Shown here piece after piece: positions 63,120-64,000 of a stretch of 64,000 nucleotides of DNA (position 1 is the stretch's first letter; every line of letters starts with the position of its first letter). The translations under genes and the position numbers were made by a program. The DNA is from Paenibacillus brevis (GTDB taxonomy: Bacteria > Bacillota > Bacilli > Paenibacillales > Paenibacillaceae): the NCBI RefSeq assembly GCF_018919145.1, contig NZ_JAHLQJ010000002.1, positions 248,001 through 312,000 on the forward strand. The letters run 5' to 3'. The notes beneath the pieces are model-generated. The model was not told where the DNA came from and made no database searches. It saw only the letters and a list, made by a program, of their open reading frames with translations.

Positions 63120-64000
63120 TTGGAAATGTTTGAACTTGTTCTGCTTATGCTGGTGCTTATCGGTGTCTCCAACGTGCTGAACCGATTTATCCCGACGGTA
63201 CCGGTACCGCTCTTTCAAATTATATTAGGGGCGCTGGTTGCAATTATGCCGCTAGGCCTGCACCTGCCCTTGAACTCGGAGTTGTTCCTGCTGCTGTTCA
63301 TTGCTCCGCTGCTTTATAATGACGGCAAAAAAACACCCAGAGAAGAACTGTGGAACCTGCGCTCTCCCATCCTTCTGCTTGCGCTGGGCCTGGTGTTTGT
63401 AACGGTATTCGCCGGGGGGTATTTCATCCACTGGCTGATCCCAAGTATCCCTTTGCCTGCCGCCTTTGCGCTTGCAGCCATCCTGTCTCCAACGGATGCG
63501 GTGGCTGTAAGCTCACTTGCCGGCAGGATTCACCTTCCGAAGGGGATTTTGCGCCTTCTGGAAGGCGAATCTTTGATGAACGATGCTTCCGGGCTCGTTG
63601 CCTTTAAATTTGCAGTAGCTGCTACCGTCACAGGCGTCTTTTCCCTTGCGGATGCTACCGTAAGCTTCCTGTGGATCGCGCTGGGAGGACTTCTTTGCGG
63701 TGCGGTGCTTGCCTTCCTGATCGTGTGGGTCAGAATGTTCATTCGCCGGCTCGGGATGGAGGATGTGACAGTTCACATGCTGATCCAGATTCTGACGCCG
63801 TTCCTCATTTATTTGATTACGGAGAAGTTTGGCTTGTCAGGCATCCTGGCCGTTGTAGCCGGAGGGATCGTGCATGCCATTGAGCGGGATCGGAATGAAT
63901 CGGTGCAGGCTGAGCTGCGCGTGGTGTCGCAAAATACGTGGACCGTCATTCTATACATATTAAACGGTCTGGTCTTCGTGATACTGGGCTTGGAAATTCC
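63120..64000 (+). CDS. Na+/H+ antiporter, CPA1/NhaP-type (partial, runs off the window)
   Basis: The open frame starts with TTG at 63120 (eight bases after GGAGG) or ATG at 63126 (12-14 bases) and continues past the window end, about 293 codons so far. Many hydrophobic helices and the motif [15 protein letters not shown] near residue 120, whose Thr-Asp lies in the ion-binding site, are followed by [20 protein letters not shown]. Both blocks are hallmarks of CPA1 exchangers. It would expel Na+ (or K+) in exchange for H+. The C terminus is missing. Confidence 0.85.
   Translation, partial: MEMFELVLLMLVLIGVSNVLNRFIPTVPVPLFQIILGALVAIMPLGLHLPLNSELFLLLFIAPLLYNDGKKTPREELWNLRSPILLLALGLVFVTVFAGGYFIHWLIPSIPLPAAFALAAILSPTDAVAVSSLAGRIHLPKGILRLLEGESLMNDASGLVAFKFAVAATVTGVFSLADATVSFLWIALGGLLCGAVLAFLIVWVRMFIRRLGMEDVTVHMLIQILTPFLIYLITEKFGLSGILAVVAGGIVHAIERDRNESVQAELRVVSQNTWTVILYILNGLVFVILGLEI

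Noticed and set aside
1-64000. CRISPR arrays, tRNA/rRNA genes, prophage or complete IS
   Set aside because: No regularly spaced repeats, tRNA-like cloverleaf ends, rRNA sequence, integrase or transposase reading frame was seen.

Overview
The window looks like chromosome of a Paenibacillus-type, spore-forming member of the Bacillota. The evidence is spoIIR inside the gene order prfA-prmC-rodA-like-spoIIR-sua5 (close to the Bacillus arrangement), strong AGGAGG ribosome sites with several TTG/GTG starts, YesM/YesN and LplA/B/C-type sugar systems without their own ATPase, and many CcpA cre-like sites. No rRNA, tRNA, CRISPR array, prophage or complete IS was seen. All assignments come from reading motifs; no database search was possible.

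Layout. (1) 1-2750: end of a GDSL hydrolase, then a water-forming-type NADH oxidase and a formate/nitrite transporter, each preceded by FNR/Rex-like inverted repeats, so probably a low-oxygen/redox module. (2) 2764-18714: glucuronoxylan (aldouronate) utilisation. GH8 reducing-end exo-oligoxylanase and a SGNH acetylesterase point left; a YesN-YesM-YesN regulatory trio, a binding lipoprotein, two permeases, GH43 xylosidase and GH67 alpha-glucuronidase point right. Together they would import, deacetylate and trim methylglucuronoxylan oligosaccharides. (3) 18818-33603: a second carbohydrate locus with a binding lipoprotein and a membrane-anchored AraC regulator on the minus strand, then two permeases, GH29 fucosidase, a RidA-family protein, an M20 deacylase/peptidase, a large clan-A glycosidase and a GH3 enzyme on the plus strand. 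RidA plus M20 between glycosidases is unusual and is the best candidate here for an undescribed pathway. (4) 33604-50200: MFS transporter, GNAT, glutaminyl-tRNA synthetase, another MFS, a TorD-family chaperone, an RND exporter with its TetR regulator, cardiolipin synthase, type 2 IPP isomerase, GNAT, YchF and two TM2 proteins. (5) 50175-56252, minus strand: LysR regulator, NMT1-type ABC importer, isochorismatase-family hydrolase and MFS transporter, a likely small-molecule uptake and breakdown unit. (6) 56519-64000: prfA, prmC, rodA-like, spoIIR, sua5, a DUF72 protein and the start of a Na+/H+ antiporter.

Running through the window is a family of dispersed repeats of about 130-190 bp with inverted ends (near 7702, 35746, 39264 and 60819, plus two isolated ends). 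Their internal hairpins are kept by matching base changes. They sit between genes, including inside what should be a single regulatory operon and in front of glnS, the torD-like gene and sua5.
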